Positions 47,095-59,278 of a stretch of DNA of 64,000 nucleotides are shown in pieces (the stretch's first letter is position 1; each line of letters opens with the position of its first letter). Below the pieces are notes generated by a model. That model did no database searches, was not told the origin of the DNA, and saw only the letters and a program-made list of their open reading frames with translations. The stretch comes from Myrica gale (taxonomy: Eukaryota > Streptophyta > Magnoliopsida > Fagales > Myricaceae): assembly GCA_963930655.1 (NCBI GenBank), contig OZ005621.1:17905001-17969000 (forward strand), in the 5' to 3' direction. A program made the translations under genes and the position numbers.

Positions 47095-50000
47095 CTACTT
47101 TGAGCAACAACTTGATCGTTTTGTTGCCGTCACTTCATCGATACTAATTATTTTCTCTCCACCACCAAGCTGTTTCGTTAATATCTCATCTGCTTTAGCT
47201 TCTAAGCTCTTTTGGCTTGTGATTTCGTGGATTTTAGTAATCATGAGTAGAAACGCTTCCTCCACGTTAAGCTTCTCCAAAGCAGATGTTTCCATGAAAC
47301 ATAAACCTTCTTCCTCGGCGAGATGGTTTCCTTCTTCTTGGCTGACTTCTCTAGAGTGACCCAGATCCAGTTTGTTCCCCAAGAGAACAACCACCATGTC
47401 TGAACTACCAAATTGTCTGAGCTCCCGCAGCCATTTCTTCACGCTTTCGAATGTTGCCCGCCTGGTTATGTCATAGACTAGCAAGGCACCCAGAGCTCCT
47501 CTGTAGTATGAACTGGTAATGGCTCTAAACCTGCAATAAGATTGTATCTCTATTGATGAGGACAAGCCTTTTCCTTAGATGTTGAAATGCTTTCAATGAC
47601 TGAGTTTCTTAGCCATTTACAAACCCATAATTTTACCTTACGTAATTCCTATTGGTTAAAAGAACCAAAAACTAGAGAGGCTATCTACGTAAATTTTCCT
47701 TGGACACAATACCATTATAGTATTTATGTATCCTCCTTCTCTTGTTGCACTGGTTTTTTTTTTGGTAACGAGAGAAATCTGGACACTCATTCAATGTACC
47801 AGATTTGACCCAATACGAGTTGGGTTCAATACTACAACAAACCCGAAAAAACTGACTGACCTATTGGCCAACCCCTTGCTATCACTTGAGCTACTCGGGT
47901 GAGTTATTGTCGCACTTTCCTTATTAAGAAATAGCTCTAAAACTTCAACAAAATTATAGTTGCACCCATTGCAAATATGAGGTGATACACTTTACACTTA
48001 CAAACTACAAACATTTACGCAATGCGTCTCAAACAACGAACAAACTTGTTGAATGATTCAAAACATAAAAGTAAATATGTATGATAGTTCCTGAAGATAT
48101 GCAACGCGCGTGCATGAACAACTTCGAAAATTTTCATCCCAATAGATTGCATATCTATAATGCACTAACACACACGATGATTGGAATTTAACTCAAATAA
48201 TAGGAGATATGTGGGACATAGTTACAACTCAAATTTAAATTTCTGTGCAGTATATATAAAAGCATACTATAAAAGTAAATTTGAATTTAATGGAATAACA
48301 TACAGCTATTTTATTATTAACTTTATACCATATTCGAAATGTAACCAGGCAGCACTACTAGACATAATATCCCCCCCCCCCAACTCAAGTCCACCAACAT
48401 ATATATTGCGCCCAAGGCTAAATACTGACGGATATTCCATATATTCTGTCAAATAATTCAAAGAAAGGAAATATAGGTGGTAAGCACAAGAACATTTGTG
48501 CCTTTTTTCTATTGATAATCCTAGAACAACAAAATTGCCTGCCCTATCCCCTATGGTTTTCCTTTTCCTCTCTTAATTTGGACCACGTTAAACCCATTAC
48601 CCACATAAACTTTATGCAGTACATGATTTCCTAAGATTTCAGCAGGGAGTACTACTAGGTAAATATTTTATAAATCTAACTTATAACTAAGCCTGACTTA
48701 TTTTTTTTTCATAATTGAAGACGGCAGATTATTCATTTGCGGATTATTCTAAAATTTGGATTATTCTAAAATTTTAATTTCGGGGTCAGATAAACAGTAC
48801 ACGTACAAGGTTGTTACATCTCCACTGCCGTTTTATCATGGTCGACTAATGGGACGAGTATCCCACATGTCAAGCCCAAATCTCTCCACGTGGAGAAACA
48901 CTGACTGTCCGCGTGGCAGATGGCAAACACGTCCTCAGCAATCCTCGGATGCTTCGCAATGAAAAGAGCATGTCCCTACCCCATGACCAAACAAAATAAA
49001 AGAAAAAAAATAACTTAATTATTTTAAATAAAAACTTAAAAAATTGTTAAAGATTGTATAAAATATATTGATATTTGTATTTAAATTCTGAATATATTTA
49101 ATAATAATAATATGAATATACTCAAAATACGGAAAAAACTGTAAAGACCGACATTTCCTAAAAAAATGTTTGGTACGAAGTTCGTTCAGTACTAACTGTG
49201 CACAAATTGGTACAAACTTTACAGGAATTCTTTTGAATTATGAATAAGGATAAAGCTCCTTTCGGCTCAGGGTCCCACCTCCAGTGGAATTATAAACTTA
49301 CTTTCTTTCTTTCTTCTCGTAATCATCTTTAGATTGAACCTGTCATTCTTAAATCACGGATGAGCAGTGCCGCAGTAGACCTGATCATAACTTCATAAGG
49401 CCAGACTCTGTCCTTCCTCGGAATAGCTCGCGCGCGGTCTAATGAGTTCTACGTACGTGGACACTTATACAAGGACCCTCTAGGCTCTACTCGTATGAAA
49501 GCAATGGGAAAAGTTTAAACCGAAAATACAAGAAAACCTCAATTAGGGAAATTTTCTCCGAACTCGACAGTTTGTTTCTTCGAGATTAAGATAACGGGTT
49601 TGGACCGGACTATTCCAACACGGACCCACTTCTGAAACCTACCCAGAGAAGCAACTTAGCTGGAGTTTCTGTTGGCCAACGGAGAGAAAGGGAAAGAAAA
49701 CCCAGAAAACAGAGAAAACCTCAACTCCGTTATAGTTTGATTCTGCAGGCCGATATAAATATGATCATAATCTAGCGATTTTCTTGGATAATTGATTTGT
49801 TTTGAACCCATCCACACAACTCTGATTGTTCAGTTTCGTACGGCTCTGGTTCACCAATTCAAAAGCACAACTAATCACGAAGATTGATCGCAGACATATA
49901 TAAAAGCTATAGGAGATGGTTGCTTACCTTTCTTGGCCGGCAGTGTCCCAAATCTGAGCCTTGATGAGCTTTTCACTAACTTTCACATTCCGGTAAGCAA

Positions 50001-50145
50001 ATTCGACTCCTATGGTGGGCTTCGAATCCAAACGGAACTCATCTTTCGCAAACCTTGAAAGAAGATTCGATTTCCCGACACCGGAGTCTCCAATAAGAAC
50101 CGCCTTAAAGAGATAATCACACTCTTCGTCAAATGCATCCGCCAT
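47095..50145 (-). CDS. RABA6: Rab11-type small GTPase, RABA6 subgroup
   Basis: Membrane-trafficking Rab GTPase, two exons: 50145-49928 and 47530-47095, joined in frame (217 residues). All nucleotide-binding motifs are present: GDSGVGKS (P-loop), KPTIGVEF (switch I, Thr), WDTAGQE (switch II), NKLD and ETSA. The C-terminus SSCCSK carries the two cysteines that are normally geranylgeranylated. RabA-type features include [16 protein letters not shown]. Assignment to RABA6 rests on divergence from the usual RABA1/2 sequence and on its place next to golgin GC2, matching At1g18200/At1g73640. The 2.4 kb intron (47531-49927) holds no other recognisable gene. The start ATG is the first in frame. Confidence 0.93.
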
Positions 50146-50310
50146 ATGTTATTGCTTTCTGTTACTCAAAACAACTGCTTTCTCTCGGGAAAGAAAAAGG
50201 AAAAAAAAAAAAAAAGCCCTTGATGAGGAAAATGAAAGTACAGGAATTACAAGCTTGTTGAACAATACAAGAAAGAAGAAAAGTATGGAGGCATGGAGGT
50301 GAGTCGTGGT

Positions 50311-50322
50311 CTTATATATAAA
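50311..50322 (-). promoter_or_regulatory. Candidate TATA box of the Rab gene
   Basis: The minus strand reads TTTATATATAAG about 165 bp before the start codon, in a sensible place for a plant core promoter. No transcription data. Confidence 0.5.
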
Positions 50323-50476
50323 TGTTTATGTTAGTGTTTTAACGTGGAGCTAAAAATGAAATTTTTTTTGAAATTATTTTAAAATTTAGATTTTGAAATA
50401 TTTTTTTTTATTTTAAAATAAAATTCAACCAACTCTATAAATATATATATAGATGGACTACCAAAAAAATTTAAGA

Positions 50477-50605
50477 GGGAAAGGCTTGGGATCCCGATAG
50501 GGGCTGGAAATGACATCCCCTGTTTTTTTAAAAAAATTTGATTTACACATTTCCAGCCCCTGTCGGGAAATGCTCGGGATCCCATCGGGGTCCCAAGCAT
50601 TTCCC
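50477..50605. mobile_element. Small Mutator-like MITE in the Rab upstream region
   Basis: 129 bp with inverted ends GGGAAAGGCTTGGGA and TCCCAAGCATTTCCC, flanked by exact 9-bp direct repeats aatttaaga (50468-50476 and 50606-50614). Much of the element is self-complementary (GGGGCTGGAAATG with CATTTCCAGCCCC), so it is a near-complete hairpin. It lies about 330 bp upstream of the Rab start codon. Confidence 0.82.
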
Positions 50606-50616
50606 AATTTAAGAGG

Positions 50617-51958
50617 TCATTCCGAGGTTTATTCGAATTCAAGGCTCCTCCCTTGATAAAGAAAATCGTTTGCTCTTAAACAGTTTAGATTTTTTCCACT
50701 TATCTAAATTCAATCACTATTGAAACCAATCTTCGTGTGAGAGTTTGACTGTCAGAGTTCCCGGTGTTGAAGAACAAGGACGTTCATGAAGAGTTCATAA
50801 AAAGAAATTCGGAGAGCTGAGGGTTAACCGCTGAAAGCAGATCTAGGTTTTAATTCTGAGTGAATTTTGGGTGGCTGCTAACTCAGAGTAATTTTTCCTT
50901 TGAAACTGCTCGTGTCTGAATCACAACTATAAGATTTTATTTCTTAGTGAATTTTGGCTACTAACCCGAAGTAGTTTTTCCTTCTAAAGGTAAGTTATTG
51001 ATATTTATTTTATTATTCTACACTAATAGGTGTTAATAGGTTATAAACAAGATTTTTCAGTTTATATATTTCTTTTTTTTTATCAAAACAAAGTACTTTG
51101 GCAGTTCGTTCGGAGAGAAATAGGATCATTGAGTATTTACATTAACAAAGACATCATGGCTGTTTTCCTGATGGGTCATGTCATTAACGAAGCAGCCAAA
51201 TCCACCTTAACTTAATTATCGTTAGGTAATCCTCTCCCTAGTAAGTTAAAAAGGAAAGTCCACTTATACTTTTCCTTGTGTACTTTCCATTTGGGTTTAA
51301 TTATTTTCTTAATCTCGACTTTTGGCTTAATGTTGATGTGGCAAAGCTTGACTGGACATTCCTCTTCTCAATCTCACAAATGAGTTAGCTTATCTGTGAG
51401 CATTTGGATTGATTATTAGTGATCATACTTAAATCATTCCAAAAAAATATTCTCACATTGGATATATATAATTCAATGTGAGATGTGAGGGTTGTTGGAT
51501 TCTCTGACCATTAACCAAACTAGCACATTTTTTGGCAACAAACTCCAATCAAGCTGTTGAAAAAATAAAATACAAAATTTGATTAGATTACAAGTAGGTA
51601 AAAAGTTATCTGATATATTCCCTAATTCAAACTCAGTTTCCTGATATACAGATTTGATTCGTCCTTTGTTCTCGGATAGAAGAGATGAGAAATACCTAAC
51701 AAATTAAAAAATTGGATTTTGTTGTTCTAGACGCATGTGTTATGGATAAAAAGCCCACGAAACTTTTAGCAAAAGGAGTTCTTTTGACATCTTTTAATTC
51801 ATGGACCTGGTCCTTATAATAGTCATGCTGATCATTAAGAAATAAATAAATTTCTAAAAATGAGAGAATTTATAGAAGTCATCACAAAAATTGTCATTAT
51901 ATATGTCATCACATGAATACCAACAAGACCACTTATCAGTCTCAATCTGTCCACTAGA
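50617..51958. other. Intergenic spacer
   Basis: AT-rich; no gene, RNA gene or bounded repeat could be supported. Confidence 0.5.
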
Positions 51959-52460
51959 CTCAAGAATCTGTCCACTAGACCCAAGATCAGACCTTAGAGC
52001 TAGTGAATTAGTAAATAGTTCAATTAGGCTACAACCCTGCTGGCATGTCTCATACAGTAAATGTATAATAAATTTGGTGTTTGTTTTAGGAAATTTTGAG
52101 GTTAGTAGAAATGTTGGGTATTGGAGTTTGTGAAAAATATAGATATTTTATAGAAAAGTGAAGAGATAAGATTTAATTGAATATTATAATATTATTTTAA
52201 TATTATAATATTCAATTAGGCTCAAGAATCTGTCCACTAGACCCAAGATCAGACCTTAGAGCTAGTGAATTAGTAAATAGTTCAATTAGGCTACAACCCT
52301 GCTGGCATGTCTCATACAGTAAATGTATAATAAATTTGGTGTTTGTTTTAGGAAATTTTGAGGTTAGTAGAAATGTTGGGTATTGGAGTTTGTGAAAAAT
52401 ATAGATATTTTATAGAAAAGTGAAGAGATAAGATTTAATTGAATATTATAATATTATTTT
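51959..52460. repeat. Tandem duplication, 262-bp unit x2
   Basis: ctcaagaatctgtccactag starts at 51959 and again at 52221; the copies are near-identical for about 240 bp. The 3' half of each unit (from gaaattttgaggttag) resembles the Tourist-like MITE family, so the duplication includes part of a MITE. Confidence 0.92.
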
Positions 52461-53054
52461 ATAATTTAATGAGGAGAGAGAGATTATTGTATAATTGTTT
52501 GGAAATTTTGAGGGGTGGAACACCACTTTTGTCACTGTCACAAGACAGGCAGTAGCTTCTAGAGTTCAATGAGGATCAATAGAGAAAATCCATTATTTAT
52601 TTATTTATAAGTCATAGTATACCCAAAATATATTTGGAGGTTATTAACCATCACTTTGTTGTTATTCTAATTGGGGGTATCCTTCACTGCCACTAGAAGC
52701 CATCTTTTATGGCGGTTGGCTTGGAGGGTCGCCATCCCATTGTTTCAGCAACAGCTCCCTCACCTAGAAGTTCCATGTTTTATTGATGGAATTCCGCCGT
52801 TGCTATTTTGGTTCTCGAAGTTGTTCTTCAAGCAATGATAATTAGTTGGTTTGTTTGGCCGGTCTGAAAAATGATAGGAAAATATCTTTCCTACCAACTC
52901 CAGATCATAATGTATATTCCAAGTAGTCATGTTTACCAGGGCTGTTACGGCTGGTTTTGTTCATTTTTTACAAGTTCTTACTTCTTAGCGCTCAGAGGCA
53001 GTCCAAGGAGCGCAGGCATCAACCTTCTTTTTCCCCTTAGTGTAAAGCTACTTA

Positions 53055-53251
53055 GGTTATATTTGTATTGTAAAATTTTTGATATTGAGTTTAGTGTTGG
53101 TATTGGGTTTAGTGAAAAAGTGAAGAGAGGTAATTTTTTATATTTTTTTATAGTGAAAAGTTATGATTTGATGGGAGAGATAGAGATTATATTGTAGTAT
53201 TTTATTGTGAGTTGGTGAAAAATTTGTGAAATTTTGTTAGCAAACGCACCC
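53055..53251. mobile_element. Tourist-like MITE
   Basis: 197 bp, GGTTATATTTGTATTG...GCAAACGCACCC, TSD TTA at 53052-53054 and 53252-53254. Reverse orientation relative to the copies at 25201; shares gtgaaaaagtgaagag and tagtgaaaagt motifs. Confidence 0.85.
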
Positions 53252-53475
53252 TTAGTCGAGGGTCTGAAGAAGATACTATTCTAACAGTTTGGGTGTTAAA
53301 AGAGATTGAATCGCTATTTTTTTTTTCTTAATGTACGAGGAAAATCCGTTGCCGACCTAAACTCGGATAAATTTAACTCAAGGCTTTTGAACGCATTGAA
53401 CTCGGACAGACTTTAAACGCACTGAACTCAGACAGACTTAACCAGTTGAGTTATAAAGTGAACTGAGGGCATCTG

Positions 53476-54300
53476 GGAGTATCGAGACTGTAGGCCCTAG
53501 TTAGCAGCTAAGGACAATATATGACAAACCTCTCTCTAGACTCTTCTCTACGCTGCTCTGAAAAAGCCCTCTCTCCATCCCGCTTACACCAAGGCGACGG
53601 GTGGAGGTTTCATCTCCCCCCGTCTGCCCTGCCCCCTAGTCTTTTTCCTCTTGCGTTTTCCTTGTCTTCCCTTTATTTTATGCGGCTTTCATTTCTGTTA
53701 TAGGGTCTCTTTCTAGTGAGGAACCTACAACCATCATCTCCTTTTTGCAATCTCCAGTAGTCTTGCACCACAAAAGTTGCTCTGGCATCCTTAAATCTAC
53801 GAAGCGTGTGGGACCACGCGCCCTTTGCAGTGTGCGAGAATCTTCCATGCGAGACACCCAGATGGTGTTTGTCTGCTCCTTTGTCGTGTTTTGCATGAAA
53901 CAGCCTTGGTGTTTCCCATTTTTGCTTGTGCTGGTGTGGATGAAGCCCTGAGAAAGGGAGATCAAGGTTCTCGTCCCTCCTCTCCTCCGGTGTCTGAAAC
54001 TGCCTTCTACGACATGGAATAGATCTGATCCAGGTCTTTGGACTTGGGTAGTTAGTTTGGGCTTGTGGGCTGGGAAGTTTGTGGCCTTTGAGTCCTGTTG
54101 CTTAGTGGCCTTTAAGGCCTGTAGGTTTGTAGCCCTTTGGGCTTGTTGGTTGATGCCCCTTCGGGCCTTTTTAGATGATGTAATGGGCTCTATGCCCCAT
54201 GAATATGTAACCGACCCTTGTGGCTGCTCTGTACTCAGCACCTCTTCTATTTGTTCCCCGATGGAATGAAATCCGCCTTTGCCTTAGAAAAAAAAAAAAA
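53476..54300 (+). mobile_element. Poly(A) retro-insertion, non-autonomous (LINE-mobilised)
   Basis: Flanked by an exact 16-bp TSD gaactgagggcatctg (53460-53475 and 54301-54316) and ending in an A run at 54287-54300, so it arose by target-primed reverse transcription. The 825-bp body is C/T-rich at its start and has G/T-rich text with repeated ggcctt/gggcct words near its end. I see no reverse transcriptase or known protein. It could be an internally deleted LINE, a long SINE or a retrocopy of an unidentified RNA. Confidence 0.82.
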
Positions 54301-54468
54301 GAACTGAGGGCATCTGAATCAATTTTCATATCTAGTTTATCTCATGAATTGAGCCCATGAGTTTTTTGTTCTTTTGATCCAGCGGATGATCACCAAATGT
54401 AAACATTCTTGGGCCATTTTATGCTGCACCATAACGATTAGATTGGGTTTTGCATAAATACATATCTT

Positions 54469-54519
54469 GTCATAGGCAGCCCCCAGAAGAATGGAATTCT
54501 GTTGGGGGCTGCCCATGAC
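54469..54519. other. Strong short hairpin
   Basis: A 51-nt inverted repeat with 23 paired positions including one G-T pair, two mismatches and a 5-nt loop; the core is GGCAGCCCCCA pairing with TGGGGGCTGCC. It could be a hairpin MITE tip or a small-RNA precursor; nothing in the sequence decides. Confidence 0.6.
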
Positions 54520-56495
54520 TTGGCCCATCAGAATACTAGCATTTGGTTTTTGTTGTCTATCGGTTTTGACTCCTGGCGACGGGGGAGTTCCTTGCAGACA
54601 CAATGGCAGGGAGATTGCAGTCCACTTTCCCCGCACGCACGTACAGGAGCTCCCCGATTGGAAAATATAGAGAGACACCAACATTGCTTAAAGATGATAC
54701 CACAGGTTAAATTTTGATATTCGGGGCTTGCCATTCATTCACATCTGAGTTCTAAAGTGCACAAAAAGTTCTTGAGAAACATGGCGAACCAAAAACAAGG
54801 AGAGCAATTGCTTGAAAAGATTAGGCCTTTCCAGTTTCCAGTCGGCTCAAATGACATTGGAGTTGCAGATAGTCCAGAGTTCAAACTGTTGCGGATGACT
54901 ACAAGAACGTGGGTTCATCAAGCAGCCAGACTTTTGTATTGCTTTAGAGACCCCCATTTCTGACTGTTCCTCTGCTTAGTCGAGGGGTCAATAACTATTG
55001 GATCAGACGAAATGATCGGTCCACTTTCAGTTATTGGATATTTTAATTGGCAAAATTAAGATATGCTTGCCAATTGTTTTGCAATTAAACATGCTTGATT
55101 GTTAAAATGTTGGGTATTAGAATTGGTAGCAAAGTGAAAATAAAAATGATTTAAAATATTTTTTATATTTATTTAAAGTAAAAAGTGATGATTTTATTAG
55201 AAAAAAGATAATTTTCTAGTATTATTTATTGAAATCAAAATCATGGGAACCAATATATTCTCTCTCAAACATCTACGAAGTCATCTTGAACCAACAAAGA
55301 AAAGTGTGCAGGACAACAGAGGTGTGTAAATCAAAAAGTTGGCTGAAGTAGGGGACGCTCGAGGCATCATGGCTAAGCTGACAACAACAGTGGGTGCCAT
55401 GATTTTTTTTTTTTGCTGAGATGAATAACAGCAGAACAGTGACATAATTTATTGCAGCAGACGGATTCAAGGACAGAACCACAGCATGGAATTTCGATTA
55501 TTATTGGTTTAGTTTTAATTTTTTGTGTTTGTTCTTTTTAGATAGATTAAAATTTTATTAAAAATAATAAATTTCGTAATAAATTTATTAAAAATTATAA
55601 AAAATTATTAGAATTGATAAAAGAAAAATGTGAAATTTTTTAAAAAAATTAACCAAACATAGCCATATCTTGATAATTAGACCGTGTTCGATCCTGACAC
55701 CGTGTGTGCACGCTTTGGACATAAAGAAGGTATGACTCATAATTAACATTTGGGGTGCCTGCTATGGACCGAGCTCCTATGCAATACCTAGGGTATTGCC
55801 AGAGAGCAATCCTTTAATCTGTACCGTTGGTTCAAAATGTAAGGCTAACATTCTTCCACGTCAGTGATCCTCGTCAAGCTAGAGATAAATATTAAAAAAA
55901 TAACAGAATTTTTAACGGGCACTAACAGCGATGGTTACCTCTTCATCTTTTTCTTCTTTTTTAGTATTCTGGGTTACTTGCAACCAAGAGAGAACTCCCC
56001 TTCAGAAGGTCATAGCTTTGCGCCCATCTTTTTCTTCCTTTCAAGCTTTCTTTTCTTTTCGCCAGCTGTGGCTGCCACTCACAAGGCCTAAAACGCAGAC
56101 AAAATCGAGATTTGCTCCTACTTGGCCGCTCTCTATACAGTGAGGAAATTCCAGCTAAGAAAATCAATGGAATATTAGCGGCCAAAAAGTTGAGATGAGT
56201 GTACTTATCCAAGAATTTGAATTCTGAATTTTGGCTAAGAAAGCTTTTAACTCATGAGATCTTGCTAGCGCATAGCGCGATGATAGGATTTGATTTTGCT
56301 TCCTGCAAAGGAAAGAGAACCTTAACCGCGTTGCGAAGAGAAATCAAAGACGAAGAAAGAGAAGTTGACATGGGGTCCTTGAAAAAATGGCTCAGGAGGA
56401 GATCGAAAAATGCAAATTTTCTTCAAAGTTCTTGGCAATCAAACTAGTCAAAAAGTTTCCCTGAAGCAATGCAGAAACGCTGAAGTCAGTGACTT
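54520..56495. other. Intergenic spacer with a MITE remnant
   Basis: A 68-codon open frame at 54757-54963 (reading NQKQGEQLLEKIRPFQFPVG) is not recognised and has no support as a gene. 55090-55240 resembles an eroded Tourist-like MITE (aagtgaaaataaaaatgatt, agtgatgatttta) without clear ends. Nothing else is seen. Confidence 0.45.
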
Positions 56496-57588
56496 TGTTA
56501 GGGTCCCCGGTCTAGGACTCCACAACAATCACCAACTCCTCCACGCAATTTGCTCCAACACCGTAATCGATCCTCCCGAACCGTTTCTAGTAACACACGA
56601 GCGTAGAATTTAGGATCAAACACACAACAATTGAAGAATACCTCACTCTTTATTACGAAGAACGTGGTCTAAGGATTATTAGTCCTTCGAGCCACAAGAA
56701 CACAAGAAAAATTGCACAAGGGTTATTAGCCCAAGCACACCCAACTTAAGAGGTTATTAGCCTCCAAGTTATTAGCATAAACGTGCCTATGCTTGGCCAC
56801 ACTCAGAAAGCTCTCTAGCTCTCAATACTCAATACTCTGAATGAATCACTCTAATGCTCCTAAGGGTGTTTATATAGACATCCTTAGGAGCTAACAACCC
56901 TAACTGACTCAATAACAAATTATTCAAATTCTAAATCAAATCCCTTTAATCAAGGAGATTTGAATTACATACCTAATTCAAATTCAAACCACGTCAAATT
57001 TAAATCAAATCAATTCAAATAAATCTAATTCAAATCTTCAAAATTCAAAGGAAACAATCCCTAGAATCAAGGAGATTTGACTAATTCCTATAACTTCAAA
57101 ATTCAAAAGATTTCAAAATTCAAAAGATAATCTTCTAGAAATATCTAATTCTAGAAGATAAGATTTATTTAATAACTACCATAATCAAGGTTAATATTTG
57201 AAGATGCGATCCTGAAAGATTGATCTTGCTGCCGTCCACCGTTCTATACGGTGGCGATGTCGCCATGCTCCTCCTTGTGTAGTGGTGCTCCTCCGTCTCC
57301 CAAGGTCATGCTCTTTACTTCCCGTCCGGTCACCGCTAAAGGTGGTGGTGCTCTGCCTCCGGCGGTGGCTGATGTGGTTAGCCACTCTTGGTCATCTGCT
57401 GCTGCTTGGCTTGTCAGTAGTACCTCGGTTGTGTGTGCTATAGCCGTGTCATGTTTTCCTTCCGCGCGTGCTGTAAGAGTGTCAAAGGTGCACATGGATG
57501 TCACTGGAGCTGCATCTCGTATGTTATCCTCTTCCTCGTGCTCCCCCTCTTGGTAGTTCAGGCCAAGGTCTTCCTGGGAACCCTTTCA
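56496..57588 (-). mobile_element. Solo LTR of an LTR retrotransposon
   Basis: 1093 bp bounded by TGTTAGGGTCC and GAACCCTTTCA (TG...CA), with exact 5-bp TSD gactt at 56491-56495 and 57589-57593. On the minus strand a TATATAAA box lies near 56869-56876, followed by about 370 bp of R/U5-like sequence, giving the orientation. No internal element sequence adjoins either end, so recombination between two LTRs probably removed the rest. Copia or gypsy origin cannot be told. Confidence 0.8.
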
Positions 57589-57833
57589 GACTTAGCGTAG
57601 GTATTGTTCTGTTTGCCGAACGCAAATAGAAGAAATCATATTTATGGGACGAACAAAATTGAAAAAGAATCAAACAGTAATGGAAATCAGCCTGGCGACG
57701 AAGAAATTGAACAAACAAAGCACTATGATCTTCAAAATTAAGAACCAAAGCGCTTCCGATAGGCGAGGAGAAATCGAAGTCTTCAAGAGCAATTTCACGA
57801 CAGAGCGGTATTCATATCAATTCGTGTTGGACA

Positions 57834-58967
57834 CGGTGGCGGAACCAGGATTAAAATCTATGAGTGTCGAACTTTAAAGGCGAAATGACAAAAAAAAATT
57901 ATTTCGTAATGCAAAACATTATCTTAGAGTTATAATGTCGAAAATTAAGGAATAAAAACATTAAAAGTATGGGAATACATGTACCGTACTATGTACTACG
58001 ACTGAGAGGTGACAATTGGATCCTACGAGTTTGCATCTTCTGAAAAATGTTGCAAAATGACTTCGTTCTTAAGAGTTTTAAAAACTTCTTGTTCGATGTA
58101 CACTAACATGCAATCATCTTCCATCCAATTACGCAAATCACTCTTGATGATCTAATTCAAGTTAATTTCCTACTTAATTCTAAAACTTTAGAACAAATTA
58201 CAGATGATTCTGATGGTTAAGGTCTTGATGCCATTATGGGTTGTCTTTTTTACATTTTTTGGTTACTATCATAACTGGGGTCTGTCTTTTTTTCTCCTTT
58301 CTCTTTTGACATAAGGTTACTGGGGATGCATTTGCAATTTACTTTCTCTAGGTTCTATGGATTTGGAATTGAAAGGTATTCACATTCTCCAAAGCAACAA
58401 TTAATGACAAACCATGCTCTGAATAATAAAAATAAAATTTTCAGGATAAACAAGATTTAGTAAAAGAGTTCCTTAGATAAATATATCCAAAAAGTGATTA
58501 GAACTTTAGTTTAGCCTATACAATGATTCTAAATAAACACAACATTTTTCGACGTCTCTAATAAAAATGAAGAAACAAATTAACATAGGGAGAAAAAATG
58601 AAGTGAGCTTGATTGTGAAAAATTATGAGCAAAGAGTAAATAATTTTTTACTAACAGAAATTTAGCAAGATGACAGGAAGTTACTCCTCATGTGAAGAAC
58701 TTGTAATCGATGCAAAACAAAAAATCATAATAATTGTATATTTGCCTCAGTTGTTACATAGCACTTGGAGCAAAATCAATGCGTATAAAAAAATTGTTTT
58801 AGGTCCGATACTCATTAAGTCTAGTTGGCCTAAACTTCATGGGTATCAGACCTGGACTTAATGGGTACCGGAAATAGCCAACTTATGAAAAAAAAACGTG
58901 TAAATTTTTTTTTTGCAAGTCATGGGTAGCGGACGCATGGGTTCGATACCCCTTGTGTCCGCCGCTG
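57834..58967. mobile_element. Non-autonomous hAT-like element (CAGTGGCGGA family)
   Basis: 1134 bp, CGGTGGCGGAACCAGG...TGTCCGCCGCTG, flanked by exact 8-bp TSD gttggaca (57826-57833 and 58968-58975). Its first 150 bp align by eye with those of the element at 45872 (aaattaaggaataaaaacatt against aaattaaggactaaaaatatt). No coding capacity. Confidence 0.9.
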
Positions 58968-59278
58968 GTTGGACACCTATGGAGGCAAACTGGGTCAGGG
59001 GGTCCCGGGTTCGGCATGTAAGAGAGAAAGTAAGAGAGAGTTGTGGGTCCCGGGTGAGACCCACACCTGCTCGAACAACACCCTCCTGCTTGGACAGGGG
59101 TGGGTAAGATCCACCACTCTCTCTCCGAATTGCATCTGCCATTCGGTCCCTTGTGTTTCTTGCCGAAAAGGCTTTTTGAGAATCTATTAGTAAAATTGAC
59201 ATAATTTTCATGGGTAAAATATTACTTTTATTAATATATTTTTGTTATATAATGTATATAATAACTTAGTCTGGTATG

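Noticed and set aside
54757..54963. Possible small gene, 68 codons
   Set aside because: No recognised motif, no exon partner, and located in repeat-rich spacer. A blastp search would decide.
57244..57556. Open frames on both strands, Ala/Ser/Thr-rich
   Set aside because: They lie wholly inside the solo LTR; such GC-richer LTR portions often stay open by chance.
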